A stretch of DNA of 64,000 nucleotides from an uncultured Clostridia bacterium. GTDB taxonomy: Bacteria; Bacillota; Clostridia; Christensenellales; Aristaeellaceae. The stretch covers positions 14,757 through 78,756 of the forward strand of contig CAKUCW010000007.1 in assembly GCA_934643825.1 (NCBI GenBank). The letters are read 5' to 3'. Both the position numbers and the translations under genes were made by a program. Under the pieces are notes generated by a model that was not told where the DNA came from, made no database searches, and saw only the letters and a program-made list of their open reading frames with translations. How positions within the stretch are numbered: the stretch's first letter is position 1; each line of letters begins with the position of its first letter. Below, piece by piece: positions 1 through 8,739 of this stretch.

Positions 1-2
1 AG

Positions 3-1379
3 TTGGATGATGTGCGTCGTCGCATCATGCAGCATGAAATCGAAGAGGCTGCACTTAAAAAAGAAGATGACGCTCTTTCCCGCGAACGCCTGTCTGTCAT
101 TCAAAAAGAACTGGCTGACATGCGTGAGCAGTTCAACTCCATGAAAGCACGTTGGGAAAACGAAAAGAACTCCATCGGCAAGGTTCAGAAGCTGCGTGAA
201 GAAATCGAGCATATGGGCGGCGAGATTGCGGAAGCCGAGCGCAACTACGATTTGAATCGCGCTGCCGAACTCAAATATGGCAAGCTCCCCCAGCTGCAAA
301 AAGAACTGGCTGAGCAGGAAAAAATTGCCGAAGAAGCTAAGAGTGACAGTACGCTTCTGCGTGATAAGGTCACTGAGGAAGAAATCGCACGTATTGTCGC
401 CCGTTGGACGGGAATTCCGGTATCCAAGCTGATGGAAGGCGAACGCGAGAAGCTGCTTCATCTGGATGATACGCTGCATCAGCGTGTCATCGGTCAGGAT
501 GAAGCGGTTGAAAAGGTCTGCGAAGCCATTCTCCGCAGCCGTGCAGGCATCCAGAATCCGAATCGTCCGATCGGTTCGTTCCTGTTCCTCGGTCCTACGG
601 GTGTCGGTAAAACGGAATTGGCAAAAGCCCTCGCTCAGGCACTGTTTGATGATGAAAAGAACATGGTTCGTATCGATATGAGCGAATACATGGAAAAGCA
701 CAGTGTCTCCCGTCTGATTGGTGCCCCTCCGGGATATGTCGGTTACGATGAGGGCGGTCAGCTGACCGAAGCCGTCCGTCGTCATCCGTACTGCGTCATT
801 CTTTTTGATGAAGTTGAGAAAGCACATCCGGATGTATTCAACGTTCTGCTTCAGGTGCTGGATGACGGACGTATCACGGATTCTCAGGGACGTACGGTCG
901 ATTTTAAGAATACCATCATCATCTTGACCAGCAACCTCGGTTCCTCTGCTATTCTGGATGGTATCGATGCGAACGGTAACATCACCGAAGAAGCACGCAA
1001 ACAGGTTGATGCCATGCTTAAAACGCAGTTCCGTCCTGAGTTCCTCAACAGACTGGATGAGATCGTATTCTATAAGCCGCTCACCCGCAACGAAATCGAT
1101 AAGATTGTTGACTTGCAGGTGGCGGATCTCAACCATCGTCTGACCGACAAACAGCTGACTGTGCGTCTGACGTCTGCTGCCCGCAGCTACATCGTTGCGC
1201 AGGGCTATGACCCGATCTATGGTGCGCGTCCGCTCAAGCGTTTCATGCAGCGTTCTGTTGAAACGCTGATCGCCCGCAAGCTGATTGGCGAGGATGTTCA
1301 ACCGCGCACGGAACTGGTGGTGGACTATGACGGCGATAAGCTGTTCATTGATGCCGAGCCGGAATGCACGGTATCCTAA
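3..1379 (+). CDS. clpB: ATP-dependent disaggregase ClpB, C-terminal part (5' end outside window)
   Basis: Hsp100 disaggregase that works with DnaK to pull polypeptides out of cytosolic aggregates. The reading frame is open to the left edge, so the N domain and first AAA+ ring are missing. Visible are the end of the long coiled-coil middle domain (about residues 1-125 of this fragment, heptad-rich) and a complete second AAA+ domain with Walker A GPTGVGKT, Walker B VILFDE, GAPPGYVGY pore loop and the Clp C-terminal domain ending in the PIYGARPLKR region. The D2 domain has no L-G-F ClpP-docking loop. That, with the long coiled coil, separates it from ClpC at 8740. An intrinsic terminator follows. 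Its promoter and regulation cannot be seen. Confidence 0.95.
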   Translation: MDDVRRRIMQHEIEEAALKKEDDALSRERLSVIQKELADMREQFNSMKARWENEKNSIGKVQKLREEIEHMGGEIAEAERNYDLNRAAELKYGKLPQLQKELAEQEKIAEEAKSDSTLLRDKVTEEEIARIVARWTGIPVSKLMEGEREKLLHLDDTLHQRVIGQDEAVEKVCEAILRSRAGIQNPNRPIGSFLFLGPTGVGKTELAKALAQALFDDEKNMVRIDMSEYMEKHSVSRLIGAPPGYVGYDEGGQLTEAVRRHPYCVILFDEVEKAHPDVFNVLLQVLDDGRITDSQGRTVDFKNTIIILTSNLGSSAILDGIDANGNITEEARKQVDAMLKTQFRPEFLNRLDEIVFYKPLTRNEIDKIVDLQVADLNHRLTDKQLTVRLTSAARSYIVAQGYDPIYGARPLKRFMQRSVETLIARKLIGEDVQPRTELVVDYDGDKLFIDAEPECTVS

Positions 1380-1420
1380 ATGACACGGAATCATCCTTTC
1401 ATTCAAACACGATAAACGCA

Positions 1421-1454
1421 AAAGGCGGTTTCCCGCAAAGGGAAGCCGCCTTTT
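1421..1454 (+). terminator. Intrinsic terminator after clpB
   Basis: A 14-bp stem (AAAGGCGGTTTCCC at 1421-1434 against 1440-1453, one G-U pair) with a GCAAA loop is followed by a short T run. It lies 42 bp after the clpB stop codon. Confidence 0.85.
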
Positions 1455-1544
1455 AGCGTCTTAAATTGCCGAGTCAAGCGCATCACCGGCTGTATGAGCA
1501 AACCTTAAACCGCATTCATTTAAAAATCACTTGTTAAAACGATC

Positions 1545-1586
1545 AAAAAGCGACGGACGCACATCTGAGGATGGCTCTTCCGTCGC
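1545..1586 (-). terminator. Intrinsic terminator after the CaCA antiporter gene
   Basis: Read on the minus strand, GCGACGGA (complement of 1579-1586) pairs with TCCGTCGC (complement of 1550-1557) and is followed by TTTTT. It lies about 40 bp beyond the antiporter stop. Confidence 0.8.
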
Positions 1587-1626
1587 CGATTTTGTCAGAA
1601 CTACGAGTAAACTCAATCCGGGTTCT

Positions 1627-2613
1627 TTATACGCCAAAGGATGTAAACATGATGATCAGATAGACGATATACAATCCGCCAATCAGATAGCCTGTCCAGC
1701 GCTTGAACTTACCGCTGATCAGTGCAGGAATCAATGCCGCCGCGCTGATCACAAAGCACGCCGGAATATCCAGCAGCATTCCCTGACGCTCAACCAGCAT
1801 CGCTTTTCCCTGAATCAATGCACACAGAGGCATGATCAATGTCAAATCCATGATGTTTGCGCCAATGATGTTGCCAACCGACAGCGAGGACTGCTTCTTG
1901 CGAATCGCCGTAATGGTCGTAACCAATTCGGGCAAAGATGTTCCGATCGCAATCATCGTCGCGGCGATAATCGAATCCGGAACATTCAGCATCCGCGCCA
2001 ACGCAGATCCGTTATCAATCAGCAGCTGTGCGCCAAGTACGATGGCAGCTGCGCCAATCACGAATTTGCCAATGTTGATCACCATGGCTTTAGCATCGAT
2101 CTTGGCTCGTACATCGCTTTCAGCTTCTGTTCCCTGTTCACGGTGACCCGCAATCAAATTTTCCGCAAGGAAGATTACAAAAAAGACCAGAATCATCGCG
2201 CTCTCGAGAACTGAAAGCTGACCATCACGCGTAAATCCAAACAGCACGGCAATCGTCACCAGCAGAATCCCCGCTTTAACACCGAACTGTTTGCGAGTCA
2301 TCGCGCAATTCATGCAAATCAGCGACAAACACATGATCAAGCCTGTATTCGCCGTGACCGAACCCACCGCATTGCCGACCGCAATATCCGCATTTCCCTC
2401 CAGTGCCGCAAAGACGGACACCAGCATCTCCGGCAGCGTCGTCGCGAAGCTGACAACTGTCGCACCGATGATGAATTTCGGGATGCCGGACGCTTCGGCA
2501 ATCCACGTTGCTGCATCGACGAATAAATCGCCGCCCTTGATAATCAGGATCAGCCCTGCCGCAAACAGCAGAAGGACAGAAATGAGGTTACTTCCAGTAA
2601 AATCAATACTCAT
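1627..2613 (-). CDS. CaCA-family cation antiporter (YrbG-like), under Mn2+ riboswitch control
   Basis: An integral membrane protein of 328 residues with the two-fold repeat of the Ca2+/cation antiporter superfamily. The N-terminal half carries GNAVGSVTANTGLI and the C-terminal half GNIIGANIMDLTLIMPL, each preceded by a helix with a -TTLPEMLVS- or -TSLPELVTT- motif (alpha repeats, ion-binding acidic residues). About ten hydrophobic segments are separated by a charged central loop. The ATG at 2613 is chosen because AGGAGA stands 6 bp upstream; the longer frame to 2643 would start inside a terminator. Family members exchange Na+ or H+ for Ca2+. The yybP-ykoY riboswitch in the leader suggests that this one exports Mn2+, which is an inference. 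It is monocistronic, with its own promoter and terminator. Confidence 0.9.
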   Translation of the reverse strand: MSIDFTGSNLISVLLLFAAGLILIIKGGDLFVDAATWIAEASGIPKFIIGATVVSFATTLPEMLVSVFAALEGNADIAVGNAVGSVTANTGLIMCLSLICMNCAMTRKQFGVKAGILLVTIAVLFGFTRDGQLSVLESAMILVFFVIFLAENLIAGHREQGTEAESDVRAKIDAKAMVINIGKFVIGAAAIVLGAQLLIDNGSALARMLNVPDSIIAATMIAIGTSLPELVTTITAIRKKQSSLSVGNIIGANIMDLTLIMPLCALIQGKAMLVERQGMLLDIPACFVISAAALIPALISGKFKRWTGYLIGGLYIVYLIIMFTSFGV

Positions 2614-2641
2614 GACGCTTCTCCTCTCGGTCTGACCATAC

Positions 2642-2687
2642 AAAAAAGACTTTTTGCACGATCAACCCTGTGATTGTGCTAAAAGTC
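2642..2687 (-). terminator. Riboswitch expression platform: intrinsic terminator
   Basis: On the minus strand the complement of 2671-2687 (GACTTTTAGCACAATCA) pairs with the complement of 2648-2664 (TGATCGTGCAAAAAGTC), followed by six T. The 5' arm reuses the CTTTTAGC that forms the 3' strand of riboswitch stem P1. Aptamer and terminator are therefore mutually exclusive, giving an ON switch when ligand is bound. Confidence 0.85.
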
Positions 2688-2770
2688 TCATTACCTATGC
2701 AATAGGCGCATGCCCACCGACAGATTGCCGGGATATGTTGACCATGCCTTTTTAACTACTCCCTTTTAAC
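2678..2770 (-). promoter_or_regulatory. yybP-ykoY (manganese) riboswitch aptamer
   Basis: The minus strand reads GTTAAAAG (P1 5' strand), GGGAGTAG (conserved L1), a GGCATG/CATGC.CC stem, a CCTAT-TGC-ATAGG hairpin, then AATGAGAC (conserved L3) and TTTTAGC (P1 3' strand). The GGAGUAG and GAGAC loops closed by P1 are the hallmark of this Mn2+-sensing family. The 5' end coincides with the predicted transcription start. The 3' P1 strand is shared with the terminator that follows. Assignment is from remembered consensus and not a covariance-model search. Confidence 0.85.
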
Positions 2771-2777
2771 GGTGATA

Positions 2778-2806
2778 AGGATACCATAGGCGTTGGTTTT
2801 TGTCAA
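2778..2806 (-). promoter_or_regulatory. Sigma-A-type promoter of the riboswitch-antiporter unit
   Basis: TTGACA (complement of 2801-2806), 17 bp, TATCCT (complement of 2778-2783) on the minus strand. The expected start falls at about 2771, immediately before the riboswitch P1 stem. Confidence 0.75.
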
Positions 2807-2836
2807 TCAATCTCCTGACTTTTTTCGGAGATTGAT
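2806..2836 (-). other. Hairpin after the TPR gene
   Basis: ATCAATCTCC (2806-2815) and GGAGATTGAT (2827-2836) form a perfect 10-bp stem, 22 bp beyond the TPR gene stop. No T run follows on the minus strand, so it may protect or weakly terminate the transcript. It abuts the -35 box of the next unit. Confidence 0.5.
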
Positions 2837-2857
2837 GGGCGAATTCTCTCCCGATGC

Positions 2858-3556
2858 TCATGCTTTCACGCCAAGCTGCGCAAGCTTTTCATCGATCTTC
2901 TCCGGCGTAGCATAGTTGAGCGGCGAGAAAAATCCCTTCTGCGCAGTCTGCAAACGCTCAATCGCCTGTTCCGTATCTCCCTTTTCGATATCATACAGGG
3001 ACAGGAAATAATTGGTATCGATGGCATCCGGCTTGAGTTCGATCGCACGGTCGAAGTACGGCTTCGCCTTTTCTTTGTCCCCGACAAGTCGATAATAGGT
3101 CTGTCCCATATTGTCCAGATAAACCGGATCAGCATCATCGTATTCCAATGCAGCCTGATTGAATGCCAGTGCAGCCTCCGCATCACCTTGTTCAATTTTC
3201 AGATAGCCGATGATGCTGTACATCGTGCCATTCTTGAGATGCTTGAACTCGTCTTCAAGAATCTCCATCGCATGATCGAGATGTCCCTTTTGCCAAAGGA
3301 TAATCGCATAATTTACATGCAGATCCACTTTCTCATTCGCAGTCAATCCCGGGAGTTTTTCAAGCTTCTTCAAAACCTCCAGCGCACGGTCAAAATGCCT
3401 CGTGCGAATGAGCAGAATACTGTATCCACGTAGAAGCCGAGGTTTATCCATTCCTTTTTCATAAGCCTCGTCATAAAGCTGCATGGCTTTTTCGTATTCA
3501 CTCTTTCCGTGCGCCGCAAGCGCTTTGTTTCCGATCATATTTCCCATAAAACTCAT
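2858..3556 (-). CDS. Tetratricopeptide-repeat protein
   Basis: A soluble 232-residue protein made almost entirely of TPR helices; clear units include ALEVLKKLEKLPGL, AMEILEDEFKHLKNG, NQAALEYDDADPVYLDNMGQTYYRL and YFDRAIELKPDAIDTNYFLS. No signal peptide is seen. The start at 3556 has GGAGG 9 bp upstream, and the ATGA overlaps the mrfB stop, so translation is probably coupled. It is the last gene of the membrane protein-mrfA-mrfB operon. TPR arrays bind protein partners, and MrfB also carries TPRs, so a role with MrfAB is possible but not shown. Confidence 0.85.
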   Translation of the reverse strand: MSFMGNMIGNKALAAHGKSEYEKAMQLYDEAYEKGMDKPRLLRGYSILLIRTRHFDRALEVLKKLEKLPGLTANEKVDLHVNYAIILWQKGHLDHAMEILEDEFKHLKNGTMYSIIGYLKIEQGDAEAALAFNQAALEYDDADPVYLDNMGQTYYRLVGDKEKAKPYFDRAIELKPDAIDTNYFLSLYDIEKGDTEQAIERLQTAQKGFFSPLNYATPEKIDEKLAQLGVKA

Positions 3557-4722
3557 AGCGGTATTCCTCCCTGTTTTCTTCTGATTTTATTTTGAAGTCT
3601 TTCAATGCGCCGAATGATCTGTGCGGTATCCTCGTGTTCCGTTCCCAGCGGCGCTGTATTCAGCGCATAATTCAGTGCGCCCCTTGCATACATCAACGCC
3701 TTTGGGGCATCCTTTTCAACATGTTCGTAGTATTTGGCAAGCTCGATATAAGGGAAGACGCCTGCTTCCCCTTGAACAATCATCGTCTCCCATGCGTCGG
3801 CTGCTTCGCTCCATTCTCTGCTCTGCTTATAGCTTGAAGCCAAGTACATGTGCGCCTGCGGTGCAAGTGTACTGTGTCCCAGAATTTTAAAGCATGTCCG
3901 GGCTTTCTGTGTCCGACCTGTGCGCATCAGCGTTCGTCCGACCCCCAGCATATCTTCATAACAGGATATGCTCTCCGGTTTTCTATATGCCTGACAGATT
4001 GCAGCGGTCAATTCCGCAAGACTTCTGACATCCTCAAAATTATGGCGAAGCACATCCTCCAGCAGCGCAAATTCTCCTGTTTTCAAATACTCAAAATACC
4101 TCGCAGGAACCTGCGCACCGGGCAAATCATCCTCACGTTTCTTCCCAAGCACCGCACTTTCGAGCGCCGTCAAGTTACACCGTCCCAAGCGAAGCTTATA
4201 AACGCGCCGAGCCGCATGCAGAAGATCCAAATGCGGATACTCCGTTACAGGCAAACGAATTCGGTTCATCACCATTCTCGACTCCAGCAGCGGCAAATCA
4301 AAGCTCTTTCCGTTGAATGTGACGATCGTATCCGCCTTTTCAAACAGCCTCGCGATATCCTTCAGCATCGCCGCTTCCTGCGCATAATTGCGCATCACAT
4401 ATTGGCGAATGACCATACCGCGTGCATCAAACCAACCTACGCCGATTTCAAACGCAACGGTTCCCGCACCACCGTTTAGCCCTGTCGTTTCCGTATCCAG
4501 AAACAGCAGACGATCCATTGTCCAGCTGTTCCCCTCAAAGTACGGATCGCACGCCCGAACATCATCAAGCGTTACGCTTCGGATATCGCCCAACTCATTC
4601 AGCGGCACAATATCCTCTCTGCAAAAAAACGTGTTCAGCGGTTCTTCTCTGTTTAGGGGCTGCGGCTTAGGCTCGGATTGTGTCTTGGCAATATCCATCA
4701 GGCGCTGACGCAGATTTCTCAT
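3553..4722 (-). CDS. mrfB: DEDDh exonuclease MrfB (YprB-like) with TPR tail
   Basis: A 389-residue protein matching YprB/MrfB of Bacillus, a DNA exonuclease that acts with helicase MrfA in repair of mitomycin C damage. The RNase H-like domain (about residues 70-245) shows the DEDDh set: D76 and E78 in FLDTETTGL, D142 in GKSFDLPLLESR, H227 and D231 in RHNFEDVRSL. The C-terminal third contains TPR-like helices (ARTCFKILGHSTLAPQAHMY and following). It overlaps mrfA by 4 bp and the TPR gene by 4 bp. The mrfA-mrfB pairing is the same as in Bacillus, which makes the assignment firm. The order of substrate action is known only from the Bacillus system. Confidence 0.88.
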   Translation of the reverse strand: MRNLRQRLMDIAKTQSEPKPQPLNREEPLNTFFCREDIVPLNELGDIRSVTLDDVRACDPYFEGNSWTMDRLLFLDTETTGLNGGAGTVAFEIGVGWFDARGMVIRQYVMRNYAQEAAMLKDIARLFEKADTIVTFNGKSFDLPLLESRMVMNRIRLPVTEYPHLDLLHAARRVYKLRLGRCNLTALESAVLGKKREDDLPGAQVPARYFEYLKTGEFALLEDVLRHNFEDVRSLAELTAAICQAYRKPESISCYEDMLGVGRTLMRTGRTQKARTCFKILGHSTLAPQAHMYLASSYKQSREWSEAADAWETMIVQGEAGVFPYIELAKYYEHVEKDAPKALMYARGALNYALNTAPLGTEHEDTAQIIRRIERLQNKIRRKQGGIPL

Positions 4723-6989
4723 AGTGTCCTCAGCCTTTCCGTCAAGAGCAGCGCCGTCTTTTTACCTCGTTCCCCTACTTCCGTCGCCGGACCTGTACAC
4801 GACGGGCAGCCTGTTTCGCAGGGACATCCGGCAATCAATTCATGCACATCATTAAAGATCAGCGAACGCATGCCGTAAACCCGTTCGCTCAGCCCAATGC
4901 CACCCGCATAATTATCAAAAACCAACAGCGTCGGCAACTTGGTGAAGGGATCGCGCACACGATATTGTACGCAGATATCGCTCGGTGAACACATCAAATA
5001 AATAGGGATAATCTGGCGCAGCGCGTTTGCAATTCCAAGCATGCCGCCCTGAAGGTCATCCATCGACAATCCGGAAGTTATTCGCTCATCCAGCGCCCAC
5101 CAACAGGCATTCGTCGGCATTTCCAGTTCCGGAAGATCGACCGGACCAAATCCCAAAGTTTCCTGCGTATCCAGCTTGAACTTTTTGAACATGGTCACAA
5201 GCCATGTGACCAACACTTCGCCATAGGCAAGCGTTCCGTCGCCAAACGGCTGATCTTTCAGTACGTCCAGTACCTTGACGCTCGTGTTCAAATCCGCATC
5301 CGTATAATAATCTACGTTTACGCTTCGGACATACGCCTTCTTTTCCGTAAAATCCAGTTTTTCAACCTGATATTGCTGCCCTTCATGCATATAAATCGCA
5401 TGCTCATGAAGAAGCATCGGAACGGTGTAACGATCCATTTCTCCGATGACAACGCGGTGTTCGGGATGTGTGATATCAATAATCAGGAAATTCTCGCTCG
5501 TAACCGAACGCAGCGAAAGATCCGCTGCCGGAAATTCTTCCGCCATCCAATAATACCGTCCACCCGTCAGATTCAAAATATGCTCTTCACACAGATAGTC
5601 AAGCAATTCCTTCGTAGAAACGCCCTTTGCGTAGCTCTCGCCTTCCTCAAACGGAAGCTCATAAGCGGCGCATTTGACGTGACCGAGCAATACATATAGG
5701 TTATCGGGATGAATCAATGCGTTTTCCGGCGAGCGCTTAAAGAAATACTCCGGATGCGCCACAATGTACTGGTCGAGCGCCGATGAAGACGCCACCATGA
5801 TCGTCAGAGCCGTATTCTTCCGCCTTCCGGCGCGTCCCGCCTCCTGCCATGTGCTGGCAATCGAACCGGGATATCCGCATAATACACAGGCATCCAACTG
5901 ACCGATATCAATGCCCAATTCCAGCGCATTCGTCGATACGACGGCTCGAATCTCGCCCTTTCTCAAGCCTCGCTCGATCTCTCGGCGAAGCGTCGGCAAA
6001 TAGCCGCCGCGATATCCGCGCACCCGTCCGGCATTTCCAAACGGATCCTTGACTCGTTCCTTTAAATGTCTCGTCAATACCTCAACGGTCAGACGGGATT
6101 TTCCGAATACGATCGTCGAAATGTCGTTATCGACCAGCATGGACGAAATACGCAATGTCTCCTGCAATACGGATTTGCGAATTCCAAGCTGCCTGTTGAT
6201 GACCGGCGGATTGTAAAAAACGATATGCTTCTCTCCGCTCGCCGCTCCGCTTTGATCCACCAGCTCAACCGGACGCCCAATCAGGGTTTCCGCCAGCTCG
6301 CCGGGGTTGGCAATCGTCGCTGAACAACAGATGAATTGCGGATTCGATCCATAGAATGCGCACAAACGCGTCAGCCTGCGAATGACATTTGCCAGATTGG
6401 AACCAAACACCCCGCGATAGGCATGAATTTCATCAATGACGACATACTTGAGGTTTTCAAACAGCTTAACCCACTTTGTATGATGCGGCAGTATACCGGA
6501 GTGCAGCATATCCGGATTGGTCACGACGATATGCCCTGCCTGCCTGACTTGCCTGCGTGCCGCAGCGGGCGTATCTCCGTCATACGTATACGTTTTGACA
6601 TCCACGCCCAACGCTTCAATCAGCTCATACAATTCCGACACCTGATCTGCCGACAGCGCCTTGGTCGGAAACAGATACAGTGCCCGGGCATCATTGTTTT
6701 TTAATATTTCATTGAGAACCGGCAGGTTGTAACACATTGTTTTGCCCGATGCCGTCGGCGTAACAACACAGATATCTTTTCTTTCCTCCGCCAGTTCAAA
6801 AGCCCGCCTCTGATGGCTGTAAAGCTGATAAATACCCCGGGCAGCAAGCACCGGGGACAGCCTTGGGTCAAGCGTGTCCGGAAAAGGCGCATACTGTGCT
6901 TCTTTCGCCGGAATCGTTTCCCAATGCGTTACATTCTCCATGAAGGAAGGCGTTGCCTTTAATCTTCCAATCAGCTGCTCAAGATTCAT
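4719..6989 (-). CDS. mrfA: DEAD/DEAH-box DNA helicase MrfA (YprA), DUF1998
   Basis: A superfamily 2 DNA helicase of 756 residues. Seen in order: Q-like region LYSHQRRAFEL, Walker A TPTASGKT, DEIH in VVIDEIHAYRG, motif III CSATIANP, helicase C domain with SNALELGIDIGQLD-type motif V (STNALELGID) and motif VI QEAGRAGRR. Last comes a DUF1998 region with a C-terminal cysteine cluster (CPCETGCPSC) that in MrfA binds zinc. The ATG at 6989 is preceded by GGAGG at 8 bp; the frame extends upstream without a ribosome site. It overlaps the membrane-protein gene by 11 bp and mrfB by 4 bp. In Bacillus, MrfA and MrfB act in a UvrA-independent excision pathway for mitomycin C lesions. Confidence 0.9.
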   Translation of the reverse strand: MNLEQLIGRLKATPSFMENVTHWETIPAKEAQYAPFPDTLDPRLSPVLAARGIYQLYSHQRRAFELAEERKDICVVTPTASGKTMCYNLPVLNEILKNNDARALYLFPTKALSADQVSELYELIEALGVDVKTYTYDGDTPAAARRQVRQAGHIVVTNPDMLHSGILPHHTKWVKLFENLKYVVIDEIHAYRGVFGSNLANVIRRLTRLCAFYGSNPQFICCSATIANPGELAETLIGRPVELVDQSGAASGEKHIVFYNPPVINRQLGIRKSVLQETLRISSMLVDNDISTIVFGKSRLTVEVLTRHLKERVKDPFGNAGRVRGYRGGYLPTLRREIERGLRKGEIRAVVSTNALELGIDIGQLDACVLCGYPGSIASTWQEAGRAGRRKNTALTIMVASSSALDQYIVAHPEYFFKRSPENALIHPDNLYVLLGHVKCAAYELPFEEGESYAKGVSTKELLDYLCEEHILNLTGGRYYWMAEEFPAADLSLRSVTSENFLIIDITHPEHRVVIGEMDRYTVPMLLHEHAIYMHEGQQYQVEKLDFTEKKAYVRSVNVDYYTDADLNTSVKVLDVLKDQPFGDGTLAYGEVLVTWLVTMFKKFKLDTQETLGFGPVDLPELEMPTNACWWALDERITSGLSMDDLQGGMLGIANALRQIIPIYLMCSPSDICVQYRVRDPFTKLPTLLVFDNYAGGIGLSERVYGMRSLIFNDVHELIAGCPCETGCPSCTGPATEVGERGKKTALLLTERLRTL

Positions 6990-8544
6990 GGTGAACTCCT
7001 CCCTTTTTTGCCAAATAGCGAATTCTGGAAATGCCGAATCCACACATCGAAAAATATGTCATGATGAGAATCGGCTGCGCAACATTGAACATCATCACCG
7101 CAATATAGCCGATCAACGCGGCAAAAACGCCATGAAGCAGCGCATCGTTTTTCATGCTTCTCAAAACCGCTGTCACCATGCTGACATAAAACGCAACAAA
7201 TGTCAGAACACCGCATATTCCGCATGTCAGTAGCATCTGAAGCGGTTGACAATGGCAATCGTTAAAAATGCCACCCGCGACCTCTATGGCGTTTTGATTA
7301 TCAAAGTACGGCGTAAGGGTGGTCTGCGTCGTTCCAAGACCGCATCCAAACAGCTTTTCTTTCCACGAAAAATCTCCAAACGCGCTGATCGAACGCTTAT
7401 AGACAAAACCGCGAGCGCTTCCCCACAGGTCATCGAAGCGAAGGAACGACGTCATGCCGCCCAGATCCGCTGTCGTGTCCACAAGGGTAAACCATGCAAT
7501 CACGGCAATCAAAACGGCTGCTGCAAGAAGAACCCCTATGAATGCCGCTTTCATCAAAGTCCTTCTGCCCGGTGCGCGGCATCCCTTTTTGTAAAGCAGC
7601 ATAAACAGCATCGCAAGAATCAGAAAAAACGCCGTGAGAATCCAAGCCGCCTGCGTTTCGCAAAGCACAAGCGGCAAACCCGAAAATTGCGGTTTATAAA
7701 CGCTGATCGCTGCGATTTTTCGAGCCACGGGAAGAACCGCAAAGCATACGCTCCAAAGCAGCGCTGCACGCGCCATCTGCACATAGTCGTTTCCGGACTG
7801 CGACATAATCGCCAGACAAACCAAATTCATGCCCAGCAGCGCACTGTCCGTTCTGGAAACCGCCATGCCCAGCGCAAGGATGACGGAACAGATTGCGGCA
7901 GCCCTGCGCGTAATCGCTTTTTTGCCAAACACACAGATCCCTGAAGCCAACCCAAACATCATCACCAGATAGGTACCGAAAAAGTCAAAATGTCCGATTG
8001 TAGACAGAAAAGTCTCTTCCTGTCCCGCTTTGATTTCTTCATAAAACCCAAGCGGGTCAACACCCGCGCCATTCAGAATCCCCAAGAGCGCACAAGCCCC
8101 TGCGCTGATCAGAATCAGCACGGACAACACATTGCCCTTCAGCTTTCCAGCGCCGATCACATAATACGCACCGCCGCAGCAAAGCATCAGCCACAGCCCC
8201 AGACTTCTCCCCCGTGTGCCTTCCAGAACACTTTCCGTAAAACCCGCATACGCGCAGGATACGACACAGGCAAGCAAAAACAGAGCCATGGCTCCATCAG
8301 GCGCATACGGTGCCGGGCAGCATGCTTCCCGCCTGAGCCGCCGAATTGTCATCACACCCAGCATTCCGACACAGAAAAACGGCATGACCGCCCGAACCAG
8401 CTCAACTTTGCAGCGGTTGATATTAAAAAAAGCATCTTCAAAATAGAGCGGTATCACGCAGAGCATAAAGATTGTACAAAGCGCCGCTATCCATGCCGGC
8501 ACATGCAAAAGAAACCAATCCCTTGCCTCTCTTAGTCTTTCCAT
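6979..8544 (-). CDS. O-antigen ligase-like polytopic membrane protein
   Basis: A 521-residue membrane protein with about ten to twelve hydrophobic segments, for example AALCTIFMLCVIPLYF, VLSVLILISAGACALLGIL and AAFIGVLLAAAVLIAVIAWF. A large extracytoplasmic loop (about residues 365-435) carries the pattern RSISAFGDFSWKEKLFGCGLGTTQ. This is typical of the Wzy/O-antigen ligase superfamily, whose members join or polymerise lipid-linked glycans. ATG 8544 is preferred because GGAAGGAG lies upstream, although the 13-bp spacing is long; a GTG at 8577 has no site. It is the first gene of the operon with mrfA and mrfB, an odd partner for DNA repair. The acceptor and donor substrates are unknown. Confidence 0.7.
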   Translation of the reverse strand: MERLREARDWFLLHVPAWIAALCTIFMLCVIPLYFEDAFFNINRCKVELVRAVMPFFCVGMLGVMTIRRLRREACCPAPYAPDGAMALFLLACVVSCAYAGFTESVLEGTRGRSLGLWLMLCCGGAYYVIGAGKLKGNVLSVLILISAGACALLGILNGAGVDPLGFYEEIKAGQEETFLSTIGHFDFFGTYLVMMFGLASGICVFGKKAITRRAAAICSVILALGMAVSRTDSALLGMNLVCLAIMSQSGNDYVQMARAALLWSVCFAVLPVARKIAAISVYKPQFSGLPLVLCETQAAWILTAFFLILAMLFMLLYKKGCRAPGRRTLMKAAFIGVLLAAAVLIAVIAWFTLVDTTADLGGMTSFLRFDDLWGSARGFVYKRSISAFGDFSWKEKLFGCGLGTTQTTLTPYFDNQNAIEVAGGIFNDCHCQPLQMLLTCGICGVLTFVAFYVSMVTAVLRSMKNDALLHGVFAALIGYIAVMMFNVAQPILIMTYFSMCGFGISRIRYLAKKGGVHHES

Positions 8545-8590
8545 TTGCGTTTGCGTACTCCTTCCATGCCTGCCCACTTCTGTTTTTCTT

Positions 8591-8619
8591 ATTGTAAAAC
8601 ATATTGATGTTCAAAGCAA
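8591..8619 (-). promoter_or_regulatory. Promoter of the membrane protein-mrfAB-TPR operon
   Basis: TTGCTT (complement of 8614-8619), 17 bp, TACAAT (complement of 8591-8596). It lies about 45 bp before the chosen start of the membrane-protein gene. Confidence 0.6.
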
Positions 8620-8685
8620 GAACAAAAAGCAGGCGGCTTCTATTTACCCTTTCGAACGAGCGAAGTCCGCATCCTTCCTGATAAC

Positions 8686-8732
8686 GAAAAGCAGGAACTC
8701 CTTCGCTTTTTTACAAAAGAGTCCCTGCTTTC
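8686..8732 (-). terminator. Probable terminator after clpC
   Basis: GAAAGCAGGGACTC (complement of 8719-8732) pairs with GAGTTCCTGCTTTTC (complement of 8686-8700), with an 18-nt loop. The U tract is short and partly inside the stem, so its strength is uncertain. It lies 8 bp beyond the clpC stop. Confidence 0.6.
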
Positions 8733-8739
8733 AACATGA

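Noticed and set aside
2614..2643. Longer N terminus of the CaCA antiporter
   Set aside because: The extra codons overlap the riboswitch terminator T run and have no ribosome site; AGGAGA fits the ATG at 2613.
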